A stretch of 64,000 nt of DNA from Cryptomeria japonica (Eukaryota; Streptophyta; Pinopsida; Cupressales; Cupressaceae): NCBI RefSeq assembly GCF_030272615.1, contig NC_081415.1:185873494-185937493 (forward strand), written 5' to 3'. Under the pieces are notes generated by a model. It was not told the DNA's origin. It made no database searches and worked only from the letters and a program-made list of their open reading frames with translations. Of the stretch, positions 45,034-57,290 are shown piece after piece. The translations under genes were made by a program, and so were the position numbers. Every line of letters starts with the position of its first letter. The stretch's first letter is position 1.

Positions 45034-46360
45034 CAAGGTTAAACCCACTTAACTTGCAGCCCCATTTGCAAAACCTTCAACAAGGTTTTGTATACTCTAA
45101 AATCGAATGTGTGCAATGCTCAACACTACACAAAAGTATTATGTAAAATTCCCCCTTTCCTTCTTATAGGACCCCTTGCATCTTATCATGAGTTTATGCT
45201 TGTTATGTTGTGTTTATGCCTAGTGTTTTAATTTTCTCACTAAGTACTAAATGACTTTCCCCCCTTTCTATATTCATTCTTCTAGATACCACATTGGGGT
45301 GCATATGCTTATTGTAGTGCTCTACATGTGTGCATGTGTGTGTGTTGATAGGCTCCTAAAGGCAACATCGCCATTTTTATTTCTTCTATTAGGGAAAGCT
45401 TCATATATACAGATTCCATCTCTAGACCACATGTTTATGATGCATTATTTATAATTGTTTTCTAAATTTATATGAGTATAAGCTTACATGCTTAGATTAT
45501 ATTTAATTTTCATGTATTATGTTTCTCTTCTAATAATTATTTGTATCCTATAGATGCCAACAATTTTTAAGGGAGGCATATATCATGCCACTACTATTTT
45601 TTATATTAAGATATGAAGGTTGTTTGATGTTCCTATAGATATTCATCTTGTACAACGAATATGCAAAAAAAATTGTATACACACAATAATATCCTCAGAT
45701 GGTCTATATTTTATATGGACCCTATGACATATCTTTGAGGGTATACGAATTTACTTTACATGCATTATTGTTATTTTTTCTATAAGTGGAGATATAAGTT
45801 TGTTGTAGGATTCAAATATCCCTCAAAATAAGGGAAAAATATAATGACAAATTCACACACCCATACTAGATCTCCCATTTAATTACGTGTCTATATTAAA
45901 GGATTTTTTAATATGTAGACATTAACAAATGGCATAATTTTGCATAAATATTTTTCCCTCTCACCATGCTACTATCCTACCATATTACACATATTTGTAA
46001 GTACCTAACACCTATCCCATTTTCTATTTTCATATAGGGTGAAATAACAAATCTCCATTATCCATTTATGTAAATGAATTTTTGAAATATCTTATTTGAT
46101 CTTAATAAGTATTGGCCCAAACCCTTATATTTAATAGACATAGTGGTCTTACATTTAAAAGGATTCAATGCATTCATTGTAGTCATTGAGTTATAAGGAT
46201 AAATCATTCACATCTATAGACTTCAATTGTTTCTCTAAAGCATTTTGAAGGCATTAGCTTGATTGAAGATATTTTATACTCTTCATTTTTTATAGGTTGA
46301 TCAAATAATAATTCCCAAACAACTAGATTGTATAACAAGGTAACCATTGTATTCATTAAT

Positions 46361-46479
46361 ATGATAAACTCTTTAAAAAAAAAAAAATGTGGGAAAGAAG
46401 ATTGAGTATTAAAATTTGCAGCACAAAGTTGCACAAATTATAAAGAAATGTGAAGCAAAGGTTTCTAGACATAAATTAA
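46361..46479. other. Spacer with A-run
   Basis: A 13-base A-run (46376-46388) and no other feature. Confidence 0.3.
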
Positions 46480-47132
46480 TTACGCCGAGAGGCGTTCCTA
46501 TACAGTCACAACAGGGGGAGTGAAGGATAGAATAAAAGTGGAATATTTCATGTAAACACTAAAGAAAATTGAAAATATGGAGACAGTTACAAAGCAAATG
46601 GCAGCTGAAGAGTCTAACGTTACTGCCACCATAGTGGAAGAGAAGTCAATCCTTAACTGCAATGGTAGTGGAAGATTAGAAGACGAGCTACAGATCTCTT
46701 TAAATGAGACCATTGCATTCATCTATCTTTATTTTTTGTATTTTGTTTTTCCTCCAGTTTGATTTCATTATTATTTATTTTGTATTTTGTACTCTTTAGT
46801 TTCCTTAAGGTAAACATTTTTTTTATTAACCAGTGACATATGGTTTTGATTTATGTTTAATGTGACATTTGGGAAGGCAGACAATGCTATGGATATAGTA
46901 AAAGAAAATGGTAAGCCATTTCCATTTTAAGTTTTTCTATTGTTGTTGCCTGCTATCATTGTTGTTTTAATGAAATCTTGCATCAAAAAACAATTTTTAG
47001 TATTGCCCTGCCATATTTGATTTTGGGCACAAAGAATTTAATGTGTCTCATTTTGTTTTCCTAATTTGAAAAGTTCATATGTGGTTCTTGCTATCTATTG
47101 GATTCTCTACATTTGAATTAAATTTGTGCAAG

Positions 47133-47334
47133 ATGGTCATTGATTGTAGGTCGAGTGCCAGGCAGTACAGGTAATGAGGTAAAGAACTATTGGAATATGT
47201 ATACTTGCAAAAAGTTGAGAACTAAATCCTTTTCACCAGGTAAGGCTGCGATACAGATAGCTGAGGGGTTGCCATTAAATTGTGGTGATCATCAATACAA
47301 AGGTGAATATAAACCCACATTATTGAGAATATGA
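47133..47334 (+). pseudogene. R2R3-MYB third-exon fragment
   Basis: After an acceptor TTTGTGCAAG, the exon reads [20 protein letters not shown] then TCKKL, matching the third helix of the R3 repeat in plant R2R3-MYB factors (the usual Arg in PGRT is Ser). The intron position and phase before Trp fit the conserved second intron of these genes as I know it. It runs open to a stop at 47332 without further known motif. No R2 repeat or other MYB exon is visible upstream, so it is a fragment captured as genomic DNA. Confidence 0.8.
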
Positions 47335-47850
47335 TGGTGAATAATCAAAGCCTTTCCCTCTGCATTTATGATGCCTTGTTTACTTCTAGGGCAATTGGTT
47401 GCACAAAAATTAGTTGGAATAGTATCTTCATGATAAACAATTTTCTTTTAGTCAAATTTGTTCAAGATTTATGTCTATCTTTTTTATAAAGTATGTATGG
47501 GAATGAAAAAATTCCTTCTTTATACAATTTCACCTCTTACTATAATCTAAACAAAAAATTCATGTTTTATATGATTTCAAATATAATATTGTAAAATTTA
47601 GTACATTATAGTGGTTAGTATCAATTTAAAATCAATAAATTTTTATTTGCATATGATTTTTTTTGTTAAGATATTGTTGCCTACATAGTATATTAGTATA
47701 TAGAAGAAATTTTGATAAAAAATGAAAGAAAGAATCTTAATCATCAATTTAGAAAGATCAAAAAGAATTTGTATGTTTTTAAATCTTAAATATAAAAATA
47801 TAAATCATGCTTAAACAAATAATTCAAAATTTATATATATTTTTCAAAAA
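47335..47850. other. AT-rich DNA in G1
   Basis: No gene seen; may be intron or UTR of the captured fragment. Confidence 0.3.
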
Positions 47851-48440
47851 GATCAAAAAGAATTTTTATGTTTCTGAATTGTAGTAACAAAAATATAGTG
47901 TTTCTAAATTATATTTGCAGAGTGATAGAACATACCATTTTTCTCTGTTTTGTTAAGATAATGTTGCAAGAATCTTAGATATCAATTTAGAAAGATAAAA
48001 ACAAACTTGTATGTTCCTAAATTGTAAACATAAAATTTATTTTTTCTAAATTTAAAAAATCAAAATCACATATTTAAACAAATAATTTTAGTCATCAAAA
48101 TATAATGTTTGTATATTGAAAAAATCAAATTTATACACACGATCAAAAAGAATTTTTATGTTTCTAAATTGTAGTAATAAAAATATAATGTTTCTAAATT
48201 ATATTTGCATAGAGTGATATAACATAACATTTTTCTCTTTTTTGTTAAGATAATGTTGCAAGAATCTTAGTTATCAATTTAGAAAGATAAAAAAAACTTG
48301 TATGTTTCTAAATTGTAAACATAATTTTTTTTTTTTGTTTTAAATTTAAAAAATCAAAATCACATATTTAAAGAAATAATTTTAGTCATCAAAATATAAT
48401 GTTTCTATATTGAAAAAATTAAATTTATATATACATGTGA
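47851..48440 (+). repeat. Two tandem units of about 290 bp
   Basis: Units start GATCAAAAAGAATTTTTATG at 47851 and 48141 and share TAAGATAATGTTGCAAGAAT and TCAAAATCACATATTTAAA. A weaker related stretch lies just upstream (about 47660-47850). Confidence 0.9.
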
Positions 48441-48673
48441 TTTTTCTATTTATCTCTTTATTGTGTTATAAATATTAAAAAAAATGTTTTTTAAATTTTA
48501 ATCATAAAAATTAGATCCATTAAAATAGTTTTTAAAATATAAAATTCTAAAATAATTATAATGTATAATATACACTTATTAAAAATTTTAAATTATTAAA
48601 TGTTTATAACTATTTCTCAAATGTTAAACCTTTAAATAAGATTGTGGTTTAATTACGGTTAGGGTTAGGGTTG

Positions 48674-48923
48674 TGTAGTCACACAAATCTGTCTAGCTTA
48701 ATTAAATAAACTTTTTCTATTTATTTGATTAAAAATCCACTAGCCATTAGTTAATTAAATTAATATTTAATTAATTCATCTTCAAACATTCTTCTATTAA
48801 TTAAATAAATTATTCAATTTATTTTAATTAATTCACTATACCAAATTCACAATTAATTAAATGAATAAAATCTATTTATTTAATAAAATACTCATTTTCC
48901 TCTTTTAAATAAATTAACATTTA
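48674..48923 (+). repeat. Element F 5' LTR, first 250 bases
   Basis: Starts TGTAGTCACACAAATCTGTC, matching the solo LTR at 5148 (minus). It breaks at AACATTTA (48923) and resumes at 57548 with TTTAAATC. The solo LTR reads AACATTTATTTAAATC without a break, proving the split. Confidence 0.88.
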
Positions 48924-48938
48924 TTACGCCGAAGGCGT

Positions 48939-49930
48939 CTCCTACTATAGTAGAGCTTACTATCAACGGTCAAGATTGTCATTTCAGACATGCAAGACGA
49001 TCTAGAGGATCATCATCGTTTCTCACTCCCGTAGTCTTTGATGGGACAGATGAACAAATTTATCATTTTCGTCTTGTATTTACTTTCTCCGTCGTATCTA
49101 TTTCCTTCTGGAAACCTGTTTTCACGACTGGGAACGTCTTTTCATTGCTGGAAAACCATCATTCCAGCTGCTGAGAAACATCATTCGGCTGCTGAGAAAT
49201 TAGTACTCACTGGCTGTACAAATGTTGAAAATTGATGCTGCGATCATGCGTGAATACCAAACTTTTGTTCACTTTCATGCATCCCAAGTTACCGCCATTC
49301 TTGAAGTCAATGATCACCAGTTCTTTTTTAGACAGAGAGTTTAGATTCAGCTTGATTTAGATTTTCTTTTTTATCTACTTTTGTAGTTGTGTGAATAATG
49401 CAATAACCATATGCAAACTGTTGTTACCTCTTTCCTTTGTAGCATTCAATTATCAGTTTTCGAAAAGCTGCAAATAATACTTGTAATAAACTGTTATTCG
49501 TAGCAGTAGGAAACTCTATATTTTTCAGTAAGTTGCAACAATAAAAGTAGGGTATTTTAAAATAGGGGAATTCTACCTTTACTGGATTGAATGTATGTTT
49601 TCTTTTATTTCTGCACAGTTTGTATTGGTTGTAATAACTACTCAATTTTAAAATTTGTTTGCTGCTGTTATTTGGTGTTATTGTTATCAATCTTTTTTTG
49701 CTGTCATGATTAAGTTCATCATCTGGCTATAAGAAATAGGGGTCTTTTTCTAGATTCCACAATAAATTGGACTAGACTGGCTGAATACTCAGTAAAAGGT
49801 AGAGCCCCATGTTGAGATGTGATGATACAAATGAGATACAATTTGTTTTACTTTTTCCAAATCAATTTTCAAAAATGTCACCCTCAATTTCTACGAAAGA
49901 ACAAAAGAATGCATATATGTAAGAACTTAC
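48939..49930. other. Non-coding part of G2, 5' side
   Basis: No domain recognised. Bases 49020-49240 are less AT-rich, with repeated phrases such as CATTCCAGCTGCTGAGAAA; they may be another captured fragment, but I cannot identify it. Confidence 0.35.
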
Positions 49931-50513
49931 AACACAAAATTCTGCCTCAATTTCATCAAGGTTGGTATCTCTTTCCTCTTGAAATTCAACTAGAACATAT
50001 CCTTTCTTGAACCAAGAATTTTCTAGTATCTCAGGAATTATAATGCATTGCCACATAAAAAAAGGAAAGCCAAAAAGATATTAATAAGTTACGGATCTTA
50101 GAATCAAACCAAGCAAGGAAAATGACTATTCATTTAAGGGCAATGAAATACAATAATTCAGTATAATAATACAATATTTCAATAAAAAACTTACAGTTCC
50201 GATTTGGCTCAAGTATTATTAAAATTAGTATTCGGGCCCTTCAGAAAACCAATTTGGGCTAATGAAATCTACATTGTATATCTACAAAATAGATGGAAAA
50301 GAAATAACATAGATCATAGAAGCGTTTCAATCTAGAAGACGACTCTTCCCTATCAAGCAAAATTGCTTGCTACAAAATAAAATAAAACTTCTTATAAAGT
50401 GACATAATGTTAGGTTAATCAAATGGTAAATAGCCTGCCATGAGAGCAAAATGTATGACGCCACAGGACCATAGATCAACCTTGGCTCCATCATATCTGT
50501 TGCCTTCAATAAC
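49931..50513 (-). pseudogene. CIPK (SnRK3-type) protein kinase gene fragment, three exons
   Basis: Minus-strand exons: a (50388-50513) after TTTTGTAG reads [20 protein letters not shown], then [11 protein letters not shown], a stop, and PNIMSLYKK; b (50195-50281) after TTTTGTAG reads IYNVDFISPNWFSEG and ends at a GTAAG donor; c (49931-about 50047) reads IPEILENSWFKKGY then EERDTNLDEIEAEF and ends at a GTAAG donor. These are kinase subdomains IX to XI and the start of the junction toward the CBL-binding NAF region of CBL-interacting kinases. Exon order and introns are kept; ATP-binding and catalytic-loop exons are missing and stops are present. Confidence 0.85.
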
Positions 50514-51805
50514 CTACAAAATACAGGTGGATGCTTGTGAGGAGGATAAGGATATGGATGTTTGTTTACAAATGATTTTGTTCTGTTTGAAGACACTCGC
50601 AGACTGTGATCTTAGGCTCGATGGAAGTAGCAGTTGAAGCATGATCAAATCAAGTGCCAGATCGGAGCACCAGTTCCATGTGCAACTGCAGATGTAGATT
50701 CTTTTTCTCCAGTATCATGAAATATTGGAGTTGCAACTGCCTCGGTAAACATGTATGAAAAATGTGCCACGTCATAGTGAAGGCACGTGAAATGTTCCAT
50801 GAATGCCACCTCTCTGCATGCATTATAGGTGTCACCAAAGCAACATTAAAAACCTTGGGTTAGCATAGCCAAATAAAACTCCTCAAGACACTATTGGACA
50901 CGAATTTTATTCCTTTTATTTTTAACCTGAAAAGTAAAAAACTCACAAGTGAAAAAGCACGAAAAAAAAAGCCAACGAAGAAATTTGAAACATCATCGAG
51001 AATTTTGCTTGAGGATAATTTTTTTAACAAAAGATTAAAATTATATTTGATGATTGAATGTACTTTTATAGGTACAGGTGTGAATTGAGAAATGAATGAA
51101 CAAGTTAAAAGGAAAATTTAAGAAATAAGTCAACAAGTTAAAAGCAAATGAGTGAACAAGTTAGAGGCAAATTATGCTCTGATGCTTTTAAAACTAATGA
51201 CAGTTGTACTCCATTAACAAACGTGTTTCAAAGTTTTGTCAATGTTTGACTCATTTCTTTCTAAGTACCACGAATGGAGAATGGATACGTGACATGAGCC
51301 TTGAATATATTACTTTAGTTTTCCCTTTCACTTCATCAAGTAGACTAGCTCCATTTATTAGAATTATATAAGGATTGAGGTTTAATTTAAATTTTTTATT
51401 TTATATTTTAATTTTTATATAATGAGAATTATAATTAATTAAATATTTATAAACAAATTTAAATAAAATAAATTATAATTTTTTTTGTTATTATAATTTT
51501 TTAATTAAAATAATGAATTTAATTGTAAGTTTAAAATAATATTATATTTAAGAATTAGATTTACAATTAAGTTTAATATTATATTCATTGAGATATATGA
51601 TTATTATATAAATTTAATTATTATAATATAATAATAATAATTAAGAACTAGATTTAATATTAAGTTTATTATTATATTTTATTACTAAAAATTTAATTAT
51701 ATAGATTAAGTTATAATTATATATTTTTAAAGTTAGTTTAGAATTAAAATTATAATTAATTAGAATATATTTAATTACTTTAAGAAATAATTAATATTAT
51801 AAACT
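50514..51805. other. Unassigned DNA in G2, upstream of the kinase fragment
   Basis: May include intron of the captured gene to about 50640. From 51370 it becomes strongly AT-rich with ATTATAATTAATTAAATAT-type phrases. No gene seen. Confidence 0.3.
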
Positions 51806-51905
51806 GGTTCAAGGGGTTGAGCTTAGTTGGTTAAAGCATTGAGTTCTCAATGTGGAGACCCAAGTTCAACTCCCATGATGGACATCTTTGTGGAATTCTA
51901 AGTTG
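51806..51905 (+). mobile_element. tRNA-derived SINE-like fragment
   Basis: GAGCTTAGTTGGTTAAAGC resembles Pol III box A and AGTTCAACTCC box B, with about 32 bases between, as in tRNA-derived SINEs such as Au. It continues ATGATGGACATCTTTGTGG. The second half is repeated exactly at 54167-54207. Confidence 0.6.
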
Positions 51906-54166
51906 TCATGTCCCCTCCTTGGGAAGGGCGGAGTTGTCATGTCCCCTCCTTGATCGTTATTTATAATCTAAATGAAACAATTATTATTATAAACTAATAT
52001 AATCAACAAATGATTATTTGAAATTATTAATATTTAATTATTAAATATTATTATTAATATTTATTAATATTTAATTATTAAATATTATTATTATTATTCA
52101 CAAATTAATATTGAAAATTATTATACAAAAATTATTTAGTAATATGTGAATCACATTTTATTATTAATAGAATTTAATATTGTTAATACAATTAATATTA
52201 CTAATGCCCTCACAATTAATTTTGACAATTCCTTGTGTTACGAGTATGACACTTTTTGGTATGGCCTCACAACCTCGGAATGTGTAATGTACCCAACTTA
52301 ACCTTACAACGTTAGTACTTCTTCAATTTTGTGAAGTCTCTAAAAAAGACAAAATTGCAAAATGAATCGAAAGAAATATTTTTTATTTATTTCAGACCAC
52401 AGTAGCAGAACTTTCTCATACTGCATAATAAGGGATATTAATCCACCCAATTACAAGGTAAAGACCCAGAAGCACAAGGTTGAATATTCAGATACAATGC
52501 CGACCATAGCAAGAATATAAAGACTAAAGTAGACATGGCTATCCATTTGAGGCATAGTCCCTCACATATTTATTGCATGAACAACTAGACTAATTCTGGA
52601 AGACCGGTCTATCAATCATACTCAAGATCAAATTGTATATCAGATTTTCATTGTTTTGATACTATTTCAGATTCGTGGTATTATTATTAATTCCGACATT
52701 GTATATATATATAGATAGATAGATAGATAGATATATACAATCATTAATCCAAAACTTGTGATCAAAGGAATTATAACAGTATTGGTTCAAGCTTTAGATT
52801 GGATCTTAATCTATCCATGGAAGACAAATCACTTGGTATCTTTTAGGGACATTACACATGACCCTTCCTATCAACCACTTCTTACCCGTCTTTTAGCATG
52901 AAAGAAAACATAAATAAATAAAGAGACACCATTGATCAGAAAATCGTCTCTGTTATGAAACTTCACGATTTTGGTCATGCCCGATATGGAATAGTCTCTT
53001 GATCACTCTTAAACAAGAAGAAAACAAATAATAATATATCTGTACGTACCTCTCCCAATAAGGTTGAGTACCATCGTTTCTCAGAAAGTTGTCTTATCGG
53101 TAAGACTTCACAATATTAATTTGAAACCTATCGTACCCCATACTCGATGAGACTACGCCCAAGTGGAGAGTAAGCTGTCTATTCTCATATACTCATTCTC
53201 TGTTATATGGCATAAAGTTTGAAGTGTTAACATATCGTAATCATGAGATTGTCTCTCTGCCAGCCGTGTGAAGGGACATCTGTAGGTTGTAGTGGTCTGT
53301 AGATGATGGCTGTAGTGGAGTCAAGGTCGAGTTGGTGTGAAGACTCTTCAGGTCAGCATAATCAGCGATCAAGAAGGGATAGATTAGCAATTAAATAATA
53401 ACAAAACAAACTATAATAAACAACTTAAAATAATTTTTTATGGAGGGGTGTGATCAAGAGAAACAAATAAATGATTAAAGGAGAGACACGTCTCCTCACA
53501 AAGGATCGTCCCTTCCCAAGGAATAATAAAGATTTAAAGGAAGAAGAAGAACATTAATCGAAGGGATACATGGAAGGAGAATTGAATATATATATATATT
53601 AACTGCAACCATCAGAATTATCTGCAACCATCGAATGGATCAGAAATTGTTATGTATAGTCTGTGCTCATAAAGGTCGTCGGATTGCATCACTGACAATC
53701 ACCATCGACCAGATCAGGTCTATTATTAAGTTACAGGCAGCAACATCCTTATCCTTGGTGGAATGCAGGGAGATGCGTTGAATATGTATGCTTAATATAT
53801 GAAGCCCGATAACATTCTTATGCAGAATTTAATAGTGATATAAATTTAGATAATAATAATAATATAATTATAATTATTATAATGTTTTATAAGAACTGCA
53901 TCTGCAGTAATATATAATGATAATATCTGAGAATAAATAATGTATATATATATGTATATATTTATATATTAATAATAAATATTAGAATATAAATCAGATA
54001 GAATCTTTAAGTTAATATCAGAAAGAAGCTTATGTTTCTCTGTTATCACTGATTGGATTCATGTTAAGATAGTTTTGTCTCCTAATCAATTTAATTTAAG
54101 TCATAAGTATGTTAAGATGGATTCATTATGATTAAAATAGGCCTAAACTTAGTAGGGGACATTACA
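51904..54166 (-). mobile_element. LTR-like insertion (2.26 kb) with a 41-bp flanking duplication
   Basis: Ends TGTCATGTCCCC...GGGGACATTACA (plus). The 41 bases before it (51863-51903) and after it (54167-54207) are identical. A 31-base duplication at its left edge repeats TTGTCATGTCCCCTCCTTG (51903, 51934). No coding sequence. Likely a solo LTR (minus start TGTAATGTCCCC), but the duplication is far longer than 5 bp. Confidence 0.5.
52696..52738 (+). repeat. Microsatellite TA and GATA
   Basis: TATATATATA followed by about five to six GATA units. Confidence 0.95.
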
Positions 54167-54207
54167 AGTTCAACTCCCATGATGGACATCTTTGTGGAAT
54201 TCTAAGT

Positions 54208-54653
54208 TGTGACTCTTGGTCTTCCATTGGTTGTATTTGTCACATTGTTTAAAGTGGATTTATAAGTTGTGACCCTTGGTCTTCCAATTGTTGTTTCTAG
54301 TTTGGTATTTGTAATAAGTTTGAACTTAGAATTAAGTTAGAAGTGTAATTAAAAGTAACATTCTATAAATTATATAGTTATTTAATTTTAGGGTTTCAAT
54401 ATATGAAAAATATTTTTGTAAGTTATCAATTGTTATTTCTAAATTTAAAATAATTACAAAATATCTATAAATATTTTAATGAATTATAATATTAATTTGA
54501 TCTTAATTAAAAATTATTTTAAATTATAGGATTATTTCAATTATTTTAATTAAATAATTTCCCATTTAATATAGGCAATTATAATTAATAGTTTTATAAA
54601 ATATTGTGAATAACCATCACCACCTTCTCTAATTCTGAACTCACATGTTGACG
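54208..54653. other. AT-rich spacer in G2
   Basis: GTGACTCTTGGTCTTCCATT recurs as GTGACCCTTGGTCTTCCAAT about 60 bases later; otherwise nothing recognised. Confidence 0.3.
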
Positions 54654-54917
54654 AAATGAATGCAACAAGTGATGATGCACATGAAGGATGTAGCCAAATT
54701 TATATTTGTTGAAATGCACTGACCTGACTGAGTCGATCTATGACTGTCAAGCCATCTCAAAGGATGTAAGACGATTGGGAAGCCTAAATGAATGCAACAA
54801 GTGATGATGCACATGAAGGATGTAGCCAAATTTATATTTGTTGAAATGCACTGACATGACTGAGCCGATCTACGACTGTCAAGCCATCTCAAAGGATGTA
54901 AGACGATTGGGAAGCCT
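54654..54917 (+). repeat. Two tandem 132-bp units
   Basis: Units at 54654 and 54786 begin AAATGAATGCAACAAGTGAT and differ at only a few positions. The minus-strand ORF here is simply this repeat read twice. Confidence 0.93.
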
Positions 54918-55990
54918 TCAACTGTCCATTGTTTTTTCTCATTTTTCGTCATCATTTTTTCCCCAATCATTTTTCGTCATCGATTTTTCTTTTTCCACTA
55001 TTTTGGTTCATCGCTTTTCCCTTTTCGATATTTTCTTCTGAGGTTTTTGCTATCACTGGGAAAATAGACCTTTAAGAAAAGCTCGTACAATAATTTTATC
55101 TTGGCTTATATGAGTGCATTTGTAAAGAAGAAAAGTGATTAAAACCCTATAGGATATTAGTTAATATTTAGTTTTGTAATTGATTTTTTCTTTAAACATT
55201 TCTACGTTTGATAATTGATTTAACTGATTTTAGTTAAATAGAATAACCTTTCTTAAAGGTGGGGGATCTTTAAGTAAAAAATAAAAAATACTTATCGTAG
55301 TTTTTTTAAGTTCTTTATTTTATGTTTTATATTAGAATTTATATTTATGTAAAAAAAACATTTTGAATTCAATTATGAAATTAAAATTTTAATTAATTAA
55401 ATGTTTATAAAAAATTAAAAATAAAAACAAGTTAGAATTATTTTGATTTTTGATTAAATATTAATTTTAATGATAATTTGAAAATAATATCATTAAAATT
55501 ACATTTAAAATTAATTTTAATACTAAAGTGAAATATAAATAAAACAATAATATATTTAAATTAGAAATAAGAGTAAATTTATTATTATATTTTATTAAAA
55601 ATTTAATTATATAGATTAAGTTATAATTATAAGTGTAGATTTTTTTAATTAAATTACAATTATATAGATTAAGCTATGTAAAATTTTATTGTGTAAATTA
55701 GAGTTAAAATTAAGTTAGAATTGGAATTAAAATTAAAATTCTATAGATTATTAAAATTATATAATTTTTTGATTCTAAGGTTTCAATATATGTAAACTAT
55801 TATTCTAACTTATCAATTGTTATTTCAAAATTCAAAATAATTATATCAAATATAGAAATGTTTCAAGAAATATCTATTAATATCTTAATCAATTATATAA
55901 CAATTGTAATCATTTTTTATAATTATTTTAAATTCTACAATTATTTCAAATATTAATTAAATAATTTTTAATTCATGTTAGATAATTATA
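54918..55990. other. AT-rich DNA in G2
   Basis: Shares short AT phrases with 51380-51800 (for example TTAATTATATAGATTAAGTT at 51690 and 55605), suggesting an old duplication on both sides of the LTR-like insert. No gene. Confidence 0.4.
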
Positions 55991-55993
55991 TTT

Positions 55994-56028
<35 letters not shown>

Positions 56029-56754
56029 CCCGTAAATCTATATATCTACTTCTCTATATTTGTATGTGTATATCTTTCTTTATCTATCTCCCTCTCCCTC
56101 TCCCTCTCCCTCTCCCTCTCCCTCTCTCTCTCTCTCTATATATATATATATTAATCTCCTTATATCTTTATCTCTATATCACCTTCTATTTCTCTCCTTA
56201 TCTCTCCTTCTCTATCTTCCTTTATATCTCCATCTCCTTAGCCCTCTCTCTTGCTTTTATCCTCTTTATCTCTTCCTCCTTGTCCCCTATCTTTGAGCTC
56301 TTTCTATCCCTATTTCACACATTACATGAGATTATTGCCAATAGAGCTTAATTATCTTCATAATTCAAAGGGTTTTTATGTCACTTTTTGGATCCCTATG
56401 AATGGATGCAGACTTAATGTGTAGTTATCACTTCTCCATTCAAACCTTTGTTGCACAAACGATGTCATTTGCTTAATAGCCTAGCAATTGAGCCTGTCTA
56501 CTACATAAATTGAATAGCCTAAATTTAATCAAATATCTATAATATATATTAAATATATCGTAATGCATCTACAATATTTTAACTGTTATTATATTTTGAT
56601 TAAACATCTATCAAATGATAATAATAAGGTAGAAAATTATTAGAGGGAAAAAATTGGATAGTCCAAAATAGAATTGGAAAGTGAAATTGGTATACGAAGT
56701 TATGTGTAATAGTTGACGATACATTAATTTTCATGCTTATTAATTGTTATTTAG

Positions 56755-56796
<42 letters not shown>

Positions 56797-57290
56797 ATAT
56801 TTATCTTTCCCCATTTATCTCCCACTCATCTCTACACATGCATCTCTCTTGCTATCCATACATCTCTCTCCCTCTTCCTATACCTCTATATTTATATCTC
56901 TATCTCCCCATATATTTATTGTTTCATTTTTTCTTCTATATCTATCTCTTCATAACCCTACCCTTATATATCTCACTCTCTTTACTTCTCTCTATATATC
57001 ATTTCACATATCTATCCTTATCTTTCTATCTCCCCCTCTCTCATTCTTTCCCTCTCTCTCATAGTATATTTATTTATTTCATATTTATATATCCCTCTCT
57101 CCTCTCTCTATCTTTATCTCTCTTCCTATCTACATCCCTCTCCTCCATCTCTATCTTCATATGCATCTTTATCTCTATCTTCCTCTCTATTTTATCTAAT
57201 TACCCCCCCCTCTCTCTCTCACTTCCCCCCTTTACCTCTCCCTGTTTATAATTCAATCTCTCCCTCTCTCGCTTTTTCTCCCTATTTTTT
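55991..57290 (+). repeat. CT-rich low-complexity tracts of the Helitron 3' region
   Basis: Pure CT runs at 55997-56024 and 56757-56793, CCCTCT repeats at 56088-56124, and long TCTATCTC-type stretches. Bases 56330-56520 and 57290-57480 are diverged copies of each other (GATTCAAAG..., GTGGATGCA...), so the 3' region is duplicated. The Ser/Leu-rich ORFs are artefacts of the repeat. Confidence 0.8.

Larger units (their letters stand above)
44085..45092 (-). repeat. Three tandem units of about 360 bp with 5S-rRNA-derived cores
   Basis: Units start near 44090, 44452 and 44812 at GATATTGCTRTCAGGGTTCA. Each has a core matching the 3' two-thirds of plant 5S rRNA on the minus strand. The 5S-bearing terminal-repeat elements called Cassandra are the obvious relatives. 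A possible LTR is TGTTGAAGG...CAATATCA (minus) with about 90 bases between repeats, but I see no firm PBS or polypurine tract, and TTTTGTATA on both flanks is only a possible TSD. Confidence 0.7.
43079..46360. repeat. Long non-coding repeat, copy 2
   Basis: Paralogue of 14521-17870, same order, but without the solo LTR. It has an extra block at about 44085-45092 made of 5S-derived units. No conserved coding frame; similarity fades near 46360 at an A-run. Confidence 0.75.
46480..48673 (+). mobile_element. Helitron-like segment G1 carrying an R2R3-MYB exon
   Basis: Begins after an A with TTACGCCGAGAGGCGT, a 5-bp-stem hairpin, the same start as segment G2 at 48924. It carries a captured MYB exon with its intron acceptor and a 290-bp tandem duplication. 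Element F interrupts it at 48674. No 3' end is seen in the window, so extent and class are inferred. Confidence 0.45.

Noticed and set aside
46577-46762. 61-codon reading starting METVTKQ near the MYB exon
   Set aside because: Considered as a first MYB exon, but it shows no R2 repeat or other MYB motif, so it was not called a gene.
48657-48672. Telomere-like GGTTAGGGTTAGGG
   Set aside because: Only about two to three units, and plants usually use TTTAGGG; chance in AT-rich DNA is enough.
51806-51905. Possible tRNA gene
   Set aside because: Box A- and B-like motifs exist, but no acceptor stem or anticodon arm pairs well; SINE origin fits better.
54641-54970. 109-codon minus-strand reading
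   Set aside because: Translation of a 132-bp tandem duplication; no independent support.
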